Source: Hoyosella altamirensis (GTDB taxonomy: Bacteria > Actinomycetota > Actinomycetes > Mycobacteriales > Mycobacteriaceae). From it: 64,000 nt of DNA. Made by a program: the position numbers and the translations under genes. Positions within the stretch are counted from its first letter, which is position 1. Each line of letters starts with the position of its first letter. The stretch covers positions 868,001 to 932,000 of the forward strand of contig NZ_JACHWS010000003.1 in the NCBI RefSeq assembly GCF_014191505.1. The letters are read 5' to 3'. Shown piece after piece: positions 26,686 to 36,069 of the stretch. A model generated the notes under the pieces. The model saw only the letters and a list, made by a program, of their open reading frames with translations. It searched no databases and was not told the origin of the DNA.

Positions 26686-27743
26686 CCCTGAATACGGCCC
26701 TCACCGACCTGGTGGGTGTCCGCCATCCGATAGTGCAGACCGGCATGGGCTGGGTGGCGGGACCCCGGCTCGTCACCGCCACCGCACAGGCCGGGGCGCT
26801 CGGCATCCTCGCGTCAGCAACGATGACGTACGACGAACTCGCACAAGCAATTCGTGAAACCAAAAGTCGCACCGACGCACCGTTCGGGGTGAACCTGCGT
26901 GCCGACGCGGAGGACGCGCAACAGCGGGTCGATCTGCTCATCCGCGAGGGGGTGCGCGTCGCATCGTTCGCGCTCGCCCCCAATAAGGACATGATCGGGA
27001 AACTCCAAGACGCAGGCATCGTCGTCATTCCGTCCGTCGGAGCTGCGCGCCACGCGGACAAGGTCGCAAGCTGGGGCGCGGACGCGGTGCTCGTTCAGGG
27101 CGGAGAAGGCGGCGGTCACACGGGCGGCGTCGCCACCACGCTCCTGCTGCCTTCCGTACTCGACGCTGTCGACATCCCCGTCATCGCAGCTGGCGGGTTC
27201 TTCGACGGCCGCGGACTCGCCGCCGCACTTGCATACGGTGCGGCGGGAATCGGAATGGGCACGCGTTTTCTGCTGACGCAGGAGAGCACCGTGCCTGAGG
27301 AGGTTAAGCGCGAGTATCTCGCCCGCGGCCTCAACGACACAGTCGTGACCCGGAGAGTCGATGGCATGCCGCACCGCGTGCTCCGCACGACCCTCGTCAA
27401 TCATCTCGAACAATCCGGTCCTGTCCGCGGCCTCGCGCACGCCGCACGCAACACGAAGCGGTTCCAGAAACTCACCGGCGTCTCCTGGCGTGGACTTGTC
27501 CGCGAAGGACTAGCCACAAAACGCGGCAACGACATGACCTGGTCGCAGCTCATGATGGCAGCGAATACGCCGATGCTGCTGCGCGCGGGCCTCGTCGAGG
27601 GCAATACCGAGGCAGGTGTCCTCGCCTCAGGCCAGGTCGTCGGCATGCTCGAAGACTTGCCCACGGTCGCCGACCTCGTCGACCGCATCATTACCGACGC
27701 TGAAATCCGGCTCGCGGAACTCAGCAAACTCACGGAAGGATGA
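26682..27743 (+). CDS. ipdC: IpdC, flavin-dependent oxidoreductase of HIP degradation
   Basis: A 353-residue nitronate-monooxygenase/enoyl-reductase-like TIM-barrel flavoprotein. Seen: PIVQTGMGWVAGPRLVTA at the N-terminus, QGGEGGGHTGG for FMN phosphate, VIAAGGFFDGRGLAAALAYGAAGIGMGTRF. In M. tuberculosis IpdC is required in the HIP pathway around the EchA20/IpdAB steps. ATGA overlap with ipdB. Only 3 bp separate it from the isomerase gene. Confidence 0.9.
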   Translation: MTLNTALTDLVGVRHPIVQTGMGWVAGPRLVTATAQAGALGILASATMTYDELAQAIRETKSRTDAPFGVNLRADAEDAQQRVDLLIREGVRVASFALAPNKDMIGKLQDAGIVVIPSVGAARHADKVASWGADAVLVQGGEGGGHTGGVATTLLLPSVLDAVDIPVIAAGGFFDGRGLAAALAYGAAGIGMGTRFLLTQESTVPEEVKREYLARGLNDTVVTRRVDGMPHRVLRTTLVNHLEQSGPVRGLAHAARNTKRFQKLTGVSWRGLVREGLATKRGNDMTWSQLMMAANTPMLLRAGLVEGNTEAGVLASGQVVGMLEDLPTVADLVDRIITDAEIRLAELSKLTEG

Positions 27744-27746
27744 ATA

Positions 27747-28118
27747 ATGGCTACACCTGATCAGATCCGCGAGGTCGTCGCACGATATGCGAAGCGACTC
27801 ACCGCGGGTTCCGCGTCCGACATCGCCGATCTCTACACTGCCGACGCAGTCGTCGAAGACCCGGTGGGCACGCCACCGCATGAAGGCCGCGACGCGATCG
27901 AGAAGTTCTACGCCACGGTGTGCCAAGCAGACCTCACCGCCGAACATCAGGGTGTGCGCGTCGCCGGAGACAGCGCAGCGTTCGGGCTGACGGTGGTCGC
28001 AAAGGCCGGTGATCAGACCATCACTGTCAATCCCATCGATGTCATGACGTTCGACAGCGATGGCAAAATCACCAGCATGCGGGCCTACTGGTCGCAGGAC
28101 GACATGACGGTGGAGTGA
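27747..28118 (+). CDS. ketosteroid Delta-isomerase-like protein (SnoaL/NTF2 fold)
   Basis: A 123-residue NTF2-fold protein with the ketosteroid isomerase pattern: EDPVGTPPHEG with the Asp equivalent to Asp38 of known KSI, a PID motif (NPIDVMTF) for the hydrogen-bonding Asp, and SMRAYWSQDD near the end. KSI shifts Delta5 to Delta4 in 3-ketosteroids. Here it is last in the HIP operon, where that substrate is no longer present, so either it serves upstream steps or it isomerises a ring C/D intermediate (inference). Confidence 0.82.
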   Translation: MATPDQIREVVARYAKRLTAGSASDIADLYTADAVVEDPVGTPPHEGRDAIEKFYATVCQADLTAEHQGVRVAGDSAAFGLTVVAKAGDQTITVNPIDVMTFDSDGKITSMRAYWSQDDMTVE

Positions 28119-28252
28119 CGTCAGATTCCCCGTCTCGGTGTTGTAGCATTCCTGCGTCAATTTCGGGCATTCACCGCACCTCGTTGCAGCAGTTCGCTAG
28201 CGTATCCACATTCGCCCAACTCGCCGGGTCCGGAACAGATGTGGAGAACGAC

Positions 28253-29206
28253 ATGGGGAAGCCGCGAATGATCCGTACCGATCGACGGCGAAGGGCCTCG
28301 CTGCGCCGCAGTGCCGCAGGCCTCGGCGGCGCATGCATTCTCACTGCCGCAGTACTGGTATTTCCCGCCACCGCCACCGCGCAGTTGCCCACCGAGTGCA
28401 CGCAGATAGACGATGAGGTGACGTGCGTATACGACGCTGCTGGGCCGCACGTCTTTCTGATTCCCGCTGGGGTAGACACACTGGAACTCACAGCCATCGG
28501 CGGGCACGGAGGCAGCGGTGCTGACGCGGGAGGAGTCGCTGGAGGAGCCGGCGGCTTGGCCGGGACCGCCACGAACACGCTGAGCGGCCTATCGGGAACA
28601 CTTTTCCTGTTCGTCGGCAGTAACGGCGTGGACGGCGCGACCGTTTCGCCAGGTGCAGGTGGACAGAACGGCGGCGGCAACGGAGGGTCCGGCGGTGGTG
28701 GCGGGGGCGGAGCATCCGATGTACGCACCAACGCTGCCGATCTGAACTCTCGGCTCATCGTCGCGGCCGGTGGCGGCGGTGGGGGCGCAAGCGGCGGCGC
28801 AGGCTCCTCACCGGGCGGCGACGCTGGCAACGGCGGTGGCAGTGCATCCGGTGAGGGCGGCGGAGCCGGAACCGGCTCTGCAGGCGGCGATGGTGGCTTG
28901 GGAGTTCCTTCCCCTGCTCGCGATGGTGAAGGTGGCGCTCTAGGTATCGGCGGCACGGGTGGGCCAGGATCCGGCCCCGCGGGCGGCGGTGGCGGCGGCG
29001 GTTTGCACGGCGGCGGGGGTGGTGGCGGCTCAAACGTTCCTGGCGGAGGCGGCGGAGGCGGCGGAGGCTCTTCCCTCGGTGATTCCACCGGGATCGCTCA
29101 AAGTACCGACACGCCCAGCGTGACCATCGTCTACACCGCACCAGAAGACCCCGGCTGCCAGGGATCCCTCTGCATCGACTTCAGCAGCCTGATCGGACTC
29201 AGCTAG
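28253..29206 (+). CDS. secreted glycine-rich protein (PGRS-like composition)
   Basis: About 317 residues from ATG 28253, with GGAG seven bases upstream. Basic N-terminus and a hydrophobic stretch (GLGGACILTAAVLVFPA) ending near ATA-QLP form a Sec signal; it precedes a short region with two Cys. From about residue 85 to 295 the protein is dominated by Gly/Ala/Ser (GGSGGGGGGG-type runs). It ends with a Cys pair (CQGSLCIDF). It has no PE domain. The longer frame from 28115 has no ribosome site. Probably cell-surface or extracellular; function unknown. It converges with lacI, and the two stops overlap in one CTAG. Confidence 0.75.
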   Translation: MGKPRMIRTDRRRRASLRRSAAGLGGACILTAAVLVFPATATAQLPTECTQIDDEVTCVYDAAGPHVFLIPAGVDTLELTAIGGHGGSGADAGGVAGGAGGLAGTATNTLSGLSGTLFLFVGSNGVDGATVSPGAGGQNGGGNGGSGGGGGGGASDVRTNAADLNSRLIVAAGGGGGGASGGAGSSPGGDAGNGGGSASGEGGGAGTGSAGGDGGLGVPSPARDGEGGALGIGGTGGPGSGPAGGGGGGGLHGGGGGGGSNVPGGGGGGGGGSSLGDSTGIAQSTDTPSVTIVYTAPEDPGCQGSLCIDFSSLIGLS

Positions 29207-30219
29207 CGCCGCGGAGCACCCGTTGATTCACCGATCACGAGATCAGTATCGACCAGCACCGATGGCCTGACCGATTTCCGGGCCATCAGGTCCAGCGTCA
29301 TCCTGGCCGCTACCCGCGCCTGCTCAGTGACACGCTGATCGATCGTGGTGATTCCGAATAGCTTCGCGACCGGGTGCCCGTCAAAGCTTGCCAGGGACAT
29401 TTCGTGCGGCACCTGGATACCGCTCCGCTGAAGCTCACGGAGCGCCCCCAGCGCCATTTCATCGGAATAGGCGACGACAGCGGTGGGCGGCTCGGCGAAC
29501 TTAAGGAGTCGGCTCATGCCTTCGCAGCCGGCCTCTATTCCATAGGGAAGCCGAACCACGTAATCCCGCCGAGCCTCCAGGCCCGCGGCGGCGAGGCTCT
29601 CCGTGTAGCCCTGTAGGCGTTCCGCTACCGAAGACCAGTACAACGAGGCCGGGTCGTCGACCGTGATCATGGCGATCCGCTCATGTCCAAGTTCGAGTAA
29701 GTGGTCGACGGCCTTCCGCGCGGCGGCGCGGTCGTCGATCTTCACGTAGGGGTAGGGCTGAATCTGACCGCCAGCTACGACGACGTGCACGTTGAGATCC
29801 GCGAGCCTCTCTGCTTCGCGTTCATCCAGCGGCAGCGCGATCAGCAGGACCGCGTCGACCTTTCGACGGGCGGGCAGTTCGGTGAAGAACTGGGCCCGCA
29901 ACTCCGGGTGCTCAACCTGGTAAATGAGGACATCGATGGCCTCCGCCCGCAATTCGCTCTCGATCGTTTCGAGCATTGATGCGTGGAACCAGCGGGTAAG
30001 CCGCGAGACTAAGACCGCCACCCGCTGTGTGGTTCCGCGGGCGAGGCCGGATGCCTCGGGTGAGACGACATAGGAGAGGCGCTCCGCTTCGCGGCGTACT
30101 CGCGCCCGAGTAGCAGCGCCGACCCCCGGCGCGTTGCTGAGCACCCGCGACACCGTCGCAAGTGAGACGCCGGCTGCCCGGGCCACATCGGCCATCGTCA
30201 CCTCATGAGACTTTGGCAT
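29203..30219 (-). CDS. LacI-family repressor of the adjacent sugar importer
   Basis: A 338-residue LacI/GalR regulator: N-terminal HTH (VTMADVARAAGVSLATVSRVLSNA, split here as VTMADVARAAG and VSLATVSRVL) and a periplasmic-binding-protein-like sugar domain. ATG 30219 has GGAGAG six bases upstream, better than ATG 30237. It diverges from the lpqY-sugABC-like operon, and two LacI-type operator cores lie in between, so it most likely represses that operon until its sugar appears. Confidence 0.9.
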   Translation of the reverse strand: MPKSHEVTMADVARAAGVSLATVSRVLSNAPGVGAATRARVRREAERLSYVVSPEASGLARGTTQRVAVLVSRLTRWFHASMLETIESELRAEAIDVLIYQVEHPELRAQFFTELPARRKVDAVLLIALPLDEREAERLADLNVHVVVAGGQIQPYPYVKIDDRAAARKAVDHLLELGHERIAMITVDDPASLYWSSVAERLQGYTESLAAAGLEARRDYVVRLPYGIEAGCEGMSRLLKFAEPPTAVVAYSDEMALGALRELQRSGIQVPHEMSLASFDGHPVAKLFGITTIDQRVTEQARVAARMTLDLMARKSVRPSVLVDTDLVIGESTGAPRR

Positions 30220-30239
30220 CAGTTTCTCTCCATCCACCC

Positions 30240-30270
30240 TTGACAGCGACTGCGGTGTCCCGGATATAGT
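30240..30270 (+). promoter_or_regulatory. sigma70-type promoter for the sugar importer operon
   Basis: TTGACA (30240-30245) is followed after 17 bp by GATATA, or after 19 bp by TATAGT (30265-30270). It is immediately upstream of the LacI-type sites, and about 200 bp before the first structural gene, implying a long leader. Confidence 0.5.
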
Positions 30271-30272
30271 AA

Positions 30273-30299
30273 CGCAAACGTTTTCCGCAAACGCTTACG
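30273..30299. promoter_or_regulatory. two adjacent LacI-family operators
   Basis: GCAAACGTTTTC and GCAAACGCTTAC, both with the central CG typical of LacI-family sites, lie 15 bp apart start to start just downstream of the probable -10 element. Binding there would block initiation or clearance. Confidence 0.7.
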
Positions 30300-30471
30300 T
30301 GGTTTAGGACACATACAAATATCAGATCTGGCGAGAGCCGTCCGGCCTGAAGCCGGAGTACCTAGTTGCCCCCGAGTAGCCCAGTGCCCCGTTCACCAGT
30401 CCCCCTCGGTGCTCGCGCCTTCTCTCACCGGACTCGCATGTGAAAGTGCGTTCAACGTTTAGGAGCAAGTT

Positions 30472-31767
30472 ATGGAACCTCGGTTCCACAGAGTGCGCTC
30501 GCATAGGTGGAAGCAAGTCACGGCGGCGGCAGCGGCCGGGGCGCTAGCTGTAGGTTTAGCGTCGTGCGCATCGGATGACACAGTGGTTGTCAACGTGTAC
30601 GGCGGTACTGCTGCGGTGGGGTTTGACCGGATCATTGCTGCGTGTAATGAGGCTGCTGAGGGCCGGTACCGGATTCAGGGGAATCTCCTGCCCGCGGATG
30701 CGGATAGTCAGCGTGAGCAGTTCGTGCGCCGGCTGGCGTCGCGGGATTCGGGTATGGATCTGCTGGGGATGGATGTGACGTGGACGGCGGAGTTCGCGGA
30801 AGCGGGGTGGATCCGTGAGCTGACACCGGAGCAGGCGGAACTCGCTACTGCCGACATTCTGCAGCCGCCGATCGACACCGCGACCTGGCAGGACGTGCTG
30901 TACGGCATCCCGAAACACACGAACGTGCAGCTTCTCTGGTACCGGCCGTCGCTGACCCCGGAACCGCCGCAGACGTGGGATGAGATGCTGGAGATGGCGT
31001 CTGACCTGCGGGACCGCGGCGAGATTTACGAGATCGGGTTCACCGGTGCACGGTATGAGGGTCTGGTCGTGGGGTTCAACACGCTGCTGAACTCGTTCGG
31101 CGGCGATCTGGTCAACGAGGACAGCACCGAAGCCACCATCGACGAGAACACTGTGCAAGCGCTTGAGCTTCTCCAGCGATATGCCCGCTCTGGGCTCGCG
31201 AGTGCGTCACTGTCCAACGCGCAGGAGCCCGAGGTGTTCGCTGAGTTCCAGCAGGGCCGGTCAGCGTTCAGTCTGAACTGGCCGTACGTGCTCAGTGCGA
31301 TGCGCTCGGCAGCGGAAACGGATGCGCAGAGCCGCGCTGTCTATGAGGACATGGCGTTCGCGACATACCCCGAAGTGGTGCCCGGCGAAACCCCCAGCGT
31401 CACGCTCGGCGGGATGAATTACGCGATCAGTACGTATAGCGAGCATCCGGATGAAGCCTTCGACGCCGCGATGTGCCTGCGTAATCCGGAGCATCAGTTG
31501 TGGGCCGCGCTAGATGCGGGTGATGTTCCCTCGAACATCACCGTGTATGACGATCCTGAGTTCCAGGAAGCGTATCCGATGTATGAGATTTTGCTTGAGC
31601 AGCTTGAGGTTGCGGTCCCGCGGCCGAAAACACCGTTCTATCAGAACATTTCCACGATCGTGTCGTCCGCGTTGTCACCACCGGCGGCGATTGACCCTGA
31701 GGCGACAGCTGACGAGCTGCGCGATCGCATTCAGGACACCCTGGAAGGAAGGGGCATCCTGCCATGA
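30472..31767 (+). CDS. sugar ABC transporter substrate-binding lipoprotein (LpqY-like)
   Basis: A 431-residue solute-binding protein. The N-terminus is basic, then hydrophobic, with lipobox LASC about residue 27-30, so it is a membrane-anchored lipoprotein. Body is a family 1 extracellular sugar-binding protein (DLLGMDVTWTAEFAEAGW, YGIPKHTNVQLLWYR). It resembles LpqY, the trehalose-binding protein of mycobacteria that recycles trehalose released by mycolate transfer; this match is from memory. It is first of a four-gene operon and overlaps sugA by 4 bp. Confidence 0.85.
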   Translation: MEPRFHRVRSHRWKQVTAAAAAGALAVGLASCASDDTVVVNVYGGTAAVGFDRIIAACNEAAEGRYRIQGNLLPADADSQREQFVRRLASRDSGMDLLGMDVTWTAEFAEAGWIRELTPEQAELATADILQPPIDTATWQDVLYGIPKHTNVQLLWYRPSLTPEPPQTWDEMLEMASDLRDRGEIYEIGFTGARYEGLVVGFNTLLNSFGGDLVNEDSTEATIDENTVQALELLQRYARSGLASASLSNAQEPEVFAEFQQGRSAFSLNWPYVLSAMRSAAETDAQSRAVYEDMAFATYPEVVPGETPSVTLGGMNYAISTYSEHPDEAFDAAMCLRNPEHQLWAALDAGDVPSNITVYDDPEFQEAYPMYEILLEQLEVAVPRPKTPFYQNISTIVSSALSPPAAIDPEATADELRDRIQDTLEGRGILP

Positions 31768-32714
31768 CCACGAGTTCAGCTGGCCCGGCCGCGCTCGGCG
31801 CGGACACCGGCACCGATATGGGCACCGCGATCGCGAAACAGCGCCACAGCGAAGGCAAACGCGCCGAACGGCGCCTCGGCCTGCTGCTGTGCGCCCCCGC
31901 GATCATCGTGATGCTCGCCGTGGCGGCGTACCCGCTGATCTACGCGGTGTGGCTGTCGTTTTTCCGGTCGGACCTGCGCACCCCGGATGATCAGGAATTC
32001 ATCGGGCTCGGTAACTACATCACCGTGCTGTCGAGCCCGATCTGGTGGAACGCGTTCGGTGTCACGATGTTCATCACCGTGATCGGCACGTTCTTCCAGC
32101 TCGTTTTGGGCATGCTCCTCGCGATCGTGATGCACCGCACCATCGTCGGCCGCGGCCTGGTCCGCACCTCCGCGCTGGTGCCCTACGCGATCGTGACCGT
32201 GGTGGCCGCGTTCTCCTGGCGCTTCGCCTGGACCCAGAACCTGGGCTGGCTGGCCGGGGACTCCGCACCCTTAACCGAACGGTGGTCCTCCCTGTGGATC
32301 ATCGTCCTGTCCGAGGTGTGGAAAACCGTCCCGTTCATGGCGCTGCTGTTAATGGCCGGGCTCGCGCTAGTCCCCGAAGACCTGCTTAAAGCCGCGTCCA
32401 TGGACGGCGCGAACGCCTGGCAGCGGTTCTGGCGGGTCACCGTCCCGATCATCAAACCCGCCATCCTGGTCGCGCTGCTGTTCCGCACCCTGGACTCGTT
32501 CCGCATCTTCGACAACATCTTCGTGCTCACCGCCGGCGCGAACGACACCGCCTCGGTGTCGATCCTCGCGTACAACAACCTCATACGCGGGCTCAACCTC
32601 GGCATCGGGTCCACCATGTCCGTGCTGATCTTTATCAGCATCGCGATAATCGCGTTCATATACATCAAGCTCTTCGGGGCCGCGGCACCAGGGGCAGGAG
32701 ACGATCGCAGATGA
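31764..32714 (+). CDS. sugar ABC transporter permease (SugA-like)
   Basis: A 316-residue MalF-type permease with a charged N-terminal tail, about six membrane segments (first [19 protein letters not shown]) and the EAA loop ([20 protein letters not shown]). ATGA overlaps at both ends. Forms the channel with the next gene. Confidence 0.88.
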   Translation: MTTSSAGPAALGADTGTDMGTAIAKQRHSEGKRAERRLGLLLCAPAIIVMLAVAAYPLIYAVWLSFFRSDLRTPDDQEFIGLGNYITVLSSPIWWNAFGVTMFITVIGTFFQLVLGMLLAIVMHRTIVGRGLVRTSALVPYAIVTVVAAFSWRFAWTQNLGWLAGDSAPLTERWSSLWIIVLSEVWKTVPFMALLLMAGLALVPEDLLKAASMDGANAWQRFWRVTVPIIKPAILVALLFRTLDSFRIFDNIFVLTAGANDTASVSILAYNNLIRGLNLGIGSTMSVLIFISIAIIAFIYIKLFGAAAPGAGDDRR

Positions 32715-33550
32715 GCTACCAGAAAGAAACCACCCAGCGCAAAGCCATGTGGACAGGCGTGAACATCCTCGTCCTGCTGTATGCGTTCATCCCCGTCATC
32801 TGGATCGTATCGCTGTCACTCAAAGACGCCGGCACCCTCAACGACGGCAACTTCCTGCCCCGCTCCCCGTCGGCGGAGTCCTACCAGCAGATCTTCACCG
32901 ACTACGAATTCATCCGCGCCCTGATCAACTCCATCGGCATCTGCCTGATCTCCACCTTCATCGCGCTGGTGTTCGGCACCATGGCCGCCTACGCCATCGC
33001 CCGGCTCGACTTCCCCGGCAAAAAAACCATCATCGCCGTGTCCCTGCTCATCGCCATGTTCCCCCAGATCGCGCTCGTCACCCCCCTGTTCCAGATCCAG
33101 ACCGCGATCGGCACCTTCGACACCTGGCTCGGCCTGATCATCCCGTATGTCACCTTCGCGCTCCCACTCGCGATCTACACCCTGTCCGCGTTCTTCCGCG
33201 AAATCCCCTGGGAACTCGAAAAAGCCGCCAAAATGGACGGCGCCACCCCCTACCAGGCATTCCGGAAAGTCATCACCCCCCTCGCCATGCCCGGCGTCTT
33301 CACCACCGCGATCCTCGTGTTCATCGCCTGCTGGAACGACTTCCTCTTCGCGATCTCCTTCACCACCACCAGCGCCTCACGCACCGTGCCCGCCGCACTG
33401 TCCTACTTCACCGGCGCCACCACCTTCGAACGCCCCACCGCCGCCATCGCCGCCGCCGCGGTCATCATCACCATCCCCATCGTCATCTTCGTCCTCTTCT
33501 TCCAGCGCCGCATCGTCGCTGGCCTGACCTCCGGCGCCGTCAAAGGCTAA
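32711..33550 (+). CDS. sugar ABC transporter permease (SugB-like)
   Basis: A 279-residue MalG-type permease with six predicted membrane segments and the EAA loop ([20 protein letters not shown]). Start overlaps the sugA-like stop. Third codon positions become strongly C-biased here and in the following gene. A +1-frame open frame on the same strand is an artefact of that bias. Confidence 0.88.
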   Translation: MSYQKETTQRKAMWTGVNILVLLYAFIPVIWIVSLSLKDAGTLNDGNFLPRSPSAESYQQIFTDYEFIRALINSIGICLISTFIALVFGTMAAYAIARLDFPGKKTIIAVSLLIAMFPQIALVTPLFQIQTAIGTFDTWLGLIIPYVTFALPLAIYTLSAFFREIPWELEKAAKMDGATPYQAFRKVITPLAMPGVFTTAILVFIACWNDFLFAISFTTTSASRTVPAALSYFTGATTFERPTAAIAAAAVIITIPIVIFVLFFQRRIVAGLTSGAVKG

Positions 33551-33600
33551 CCCCGCCCCCAAAGCCAAACCCCGGCACCCACAACGCGAAGGAGCCCCCA

Positions 33601-34764
33601 GTGGCCGAGATCGTCCTGGACCACGTCATCAAGCGCTACCCCGACGGGGCACTCGCCGTCGACGACTTCAACCTCCACATCGCCGACGGCGAATTCATCA
33701 TCCTCGTCGGCCCCTCCGGCTGCGGAAAATCCACCACCCTCAACATGGTCGCCGGACTCGAAGACATCACCGAAGGCGAACTCCGCATCGACGGCACCGT
33801 CGTCAACGACAAAGCACCCAAAGACCGCGACATCGCCATGGTCTTCCAGTCCTACGCCCTCTACCCCCACATGACCGTCGCCGAAAACATCGCCTTCCCC
33901 CTCGTCCTCGCCGGCACCGACAAAACCACCATCAAACAAAAAGTCGACGACGTCGCCACCATGCTCGAACTCACCCAGCACCTCGACCGCAAACCCTCAA
34001 ACCTCTCCGGCGGCCAGCGCCAGCGCGTCGCCATGGGCCGCGCCATCGTCCGCAAACCCAAAGCCTTCCTCATGGACGAACCACTCTCCAACCTCGACGC
34101 GAAACTCCGCGTCCAAATGCGCACCCAAGTCGCCCAAATCCAGAAAACCCTCGGCACCACCACCCTCTACGTCACCCACGACCAAACCGAAGCCATGACC
34201 CTCGGCGACCGCGTCGTCGTCATGCGCGGCGGCATCGTCCAGCAAGTCGGCTCCCCCACCCAGCTCTACCACCACCCCGCCAACCTCTTCGTCGCCGGAT
34301 TCATCGGCAGCCCCTCCATGAACTTCCTCCCCGCCACCATCGAAAACAACACCCTCACAAGCAACCTCGGCACCATCGAAATGCCCGACCGCATCCGCCG
34401 CACCCTCGAAACCACCGGCACCGACCGCAACGTCATCATCGGCGCCCGCCCCGAACACTTCGAAGACGCCACCCTCACCGGCAACACCCCCGGCCACACA
34501 TTCCCCGTCACCATCGACCTCGTCGAATCCATGGGCTCCGACATCTACGCCTACTTCCGAGTCCACGGCCAAAGCGCCCACTCCCGCGACCTCGACGACC
34601 TCGCCCGCGACATGGGCCAAGACATGGAACTCGGCACCCAAATCACCGCCCGCCTCGACGCCGCATCACAAGTCCAAACCGGCCACCCCGCACAACTCTG
34701 GCTCAACCCCGAAAAAATCCACATCTTCGACACAGACACAGGCAAAAACCTCACCGAACAATAA
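33601..34764 (+). CDS. sugar ABC transporter ATPase (SugC/MsmX/UgpC-like)
   Basis: A 387-residue ATPase energising the importer. Walker A GPSGCGKST (37-45), signature LSGGQRQR, Walker B FLMDEP with D-loop LSNLDAK, switch His in YVTHDQTEAM, then a C-terminal MalK-type TOBE domain. Start is GTG 33601 with AAGGAG upstream; the same frame is open back to 32749 but that part is a shadow of the permease. Third positions are almost all C, giving a marked C-over-G strand bias compared with the steroid genes. Confidence 0.92.
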   Translation: MAEIVLDHVIKRYPDGALAVDDFNLHIADGEFIILVGPSGCGKSTTLNMVAGLEDITEGELRIDGTVVNDKAPKDRDIAMVFQSYALYPHMTVAENIAFPLVLAGTDKTTIKQKVDDVATMLELTQHLDRKPSNLSGGQRQRVAMGRAIVRKPKAFLMDEPLSNLDAKLRVQMRTQVAQIQKTLGTTTLYVTHDQTEAMTLGDRVVVMRGGIVQQVGSPTQLYHHPANLFVAGFIGSPSMNFLPATIENNTLTSNLGTIEMPDRIRRTLETTGTDRNVIIGARPEHFEDATLTGNTPGHTFPVTIDLVESMGSDIYAYFRVHGQSAHSRDLDDLARDMGQDMELGTQITARLDAASQVQTGHPAQLWLNPEKIHIFDTDTGKNLTEQ

Positions 34765-34809
34765 CCCCAGCCCCCGCACCAACACCCCCCAACTGTCCGC
34801 CCACCTCTC

Positions 34810-34834
34810 AGCGACACCACTCACTGCTGTCGCT
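34810..34834. terminator. candidate hairpin between convergent operons
   Basis: AGCGACA and TGTCGCT form a 7-bp stem with an 11-base loop in the 130-bp gap between the importer ATPase and fadA6, which converge. No U-tract, so a weak bidirectional terminator at best. Confidence 0.4.
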
Positions 34835-34894
34835 CAAAGACGGGCAAACAACAAACTGCATTGGCCGGAGCCCCCTCAGGTGAGCAACGAACAG

Positions 34895-36046
34895 CTACAC
34901 CCGCTCAATAATCGTGACGTTCGCGGTACCGCCGCCCTCGCACATGGTCTGGAGTCCGTAGCGGCCACCGCGACGCTCGAGTTCATGTAGCAATGTCGTG
35001 AAGAGTTTCGCGCCTGTCGCACCGATGGGGTGGCCAAGCGCGATTCCACCACCGTTGACGTTGACACGTGCTGGGTCCGCGCCTAGTTCATCGCTCCAGG
35101 CGAGGGCGACGCTGGCGAATGCCTCGTTGACTTCGAACAGATCTATGTCGTCGATGCTCAATCCGGCTTTTCGCAATGCGACTTGTGTCGCCGGAATAGG
35201 CCCGGTGAGCATCCAGACAGGGTCAGCCGCACGCACCGAGATGTGGTGGATTCGCGCTCGCGCGCGCAGGCCGTGCTTCGCTGCGTAGTCTTCGGAAACA
35301 ACAAGCGTGGCCGCAGCACCGTCACAGATCTGGCTGGCCACTGCGGCCGTCAGCCGGGATCCGTCACCGAGGGGCTTGAGCGAAGCCATTCTCTCTAGAG
35401 TCGTTCCGCGACGCGGACATTCATCTACTGTGCAGTCGCCGAGCGGAGCGAGCTCAGCATCGAACCGGCCGGAATCAATCGCGTCGAGGGCGCGCTGGTG
35501 GCTCGCAAGCGCGAACTCTTCCATCCGTTCGCGGGTGATGTCCCAATGCCGGGCAATCATGTCCGCGCTCTCAAACTGGGAAACGGCACCCGAGCCGTAC
35601 CGCTCAACCCAGCCTTTGGAGCCGGTGAACGGATCATCGAAGCCATATTCCCGCCCGGCGAGCATCGCCGCACTGATCGGGATCTGACTCATGTTCTGCA
35701 CGCCCGAAGCGATCACGGCGTCAGCGGTACCGGACATCACTGCCTGCGCCGCGAAGTGAATGGCCTGCTGACTGGAGCCACACTGCCGATCCACAGTTAC
35801 ACCCGGAACATGCTCGGGCAGACCTGCCGCCAGCCATGACGTTCGGGCAACGTTGCCCGCCTGAGAGCCGATCGTGTCGGTGCATCCCATGATGACGTCG
35901 TCGACCGTTTCGGGGTCGATACCCGAGCGCGCCACAAGCGAGGACAGGATGTGGGCACCGAGGTCGGCGGAATGTACTGCGCTGAGTTCTCCTCCGCGCT
36001 TCCCAACAGGGGTGCGTACGGCGTCAACGATGAGCGCTTCGGGCAT
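34895..36046 (-). CDS. fadA6: acetyl-CoA acyltransferase FadA6
   Basis: A 383-residue thiolase of the HIP pathway, cleaving the ring-opened C/D-ring CoA chain. Catalytic Cys89 in DRQCGSSQQA, His in ALGHPIGATG, and Cys in TMCEGGGTAN. ATG 36046 with AAGGAGA upstream is chosen over the longer frame to 36172, which runs into kstR2. Order fadA6-kstR2-ipdF-fadE30 is the same as in M. tuberculosis (Rv3556c to Rv3560c, without the PPE gene). Confidence 0.92.
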   Translation of the reverse strand: MPEALIVDAVRTPVGKRGGELSAVHSADLGAHILSSLVARSGIDPETVDDVIMGCTDTIGSQAGNVARTSWLAAGLPEHVPGVTVDRQCGSSQQAIHFAAQAVMSGTADAVIASGVQNMSQIPISAAMLAGREYGFDDPFTGSKGWVERYGSGAVSQFESADMIARHWDITRERMEEFALASHQRALDAIDSGRFDAELAPLGDCTVDECPRRGTTLERMASLKPLGDGSRLTAAVASQICDGAAATLVVSEDYAAKHGLRARARIHHISVRAADPVWMLTGPIPATQVALRKAGLSIDDIDLFEVNEAFASVALAWSDELGADPARVNVNGGGIALGHPIGATGAKLFTTLLHELERRGGRYGLQTMCEGGGTANVTIIERV

Positions 36047-36069
36047 AAGAATCTCCTTGATGTAGCAGG

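Noticed and set aside
28171-29088. 305-codon proline-rich frame on the - strand
   Set aside because: It is the complement of the Gly codons of the secreted protein and has no independent gene features.
33997-34641. 214-codon Val/Gly/Asp-rich frame on the - strand
   Set aside because: Complement of the C-biased ATPase gene.
32749-34764. 671-codon open frame on the + strand
   Set aside because: Its first 284 codons are a His/Arg/Pro-rich shadow of the permease; only the part from GTG 33601 is the real ATPase.
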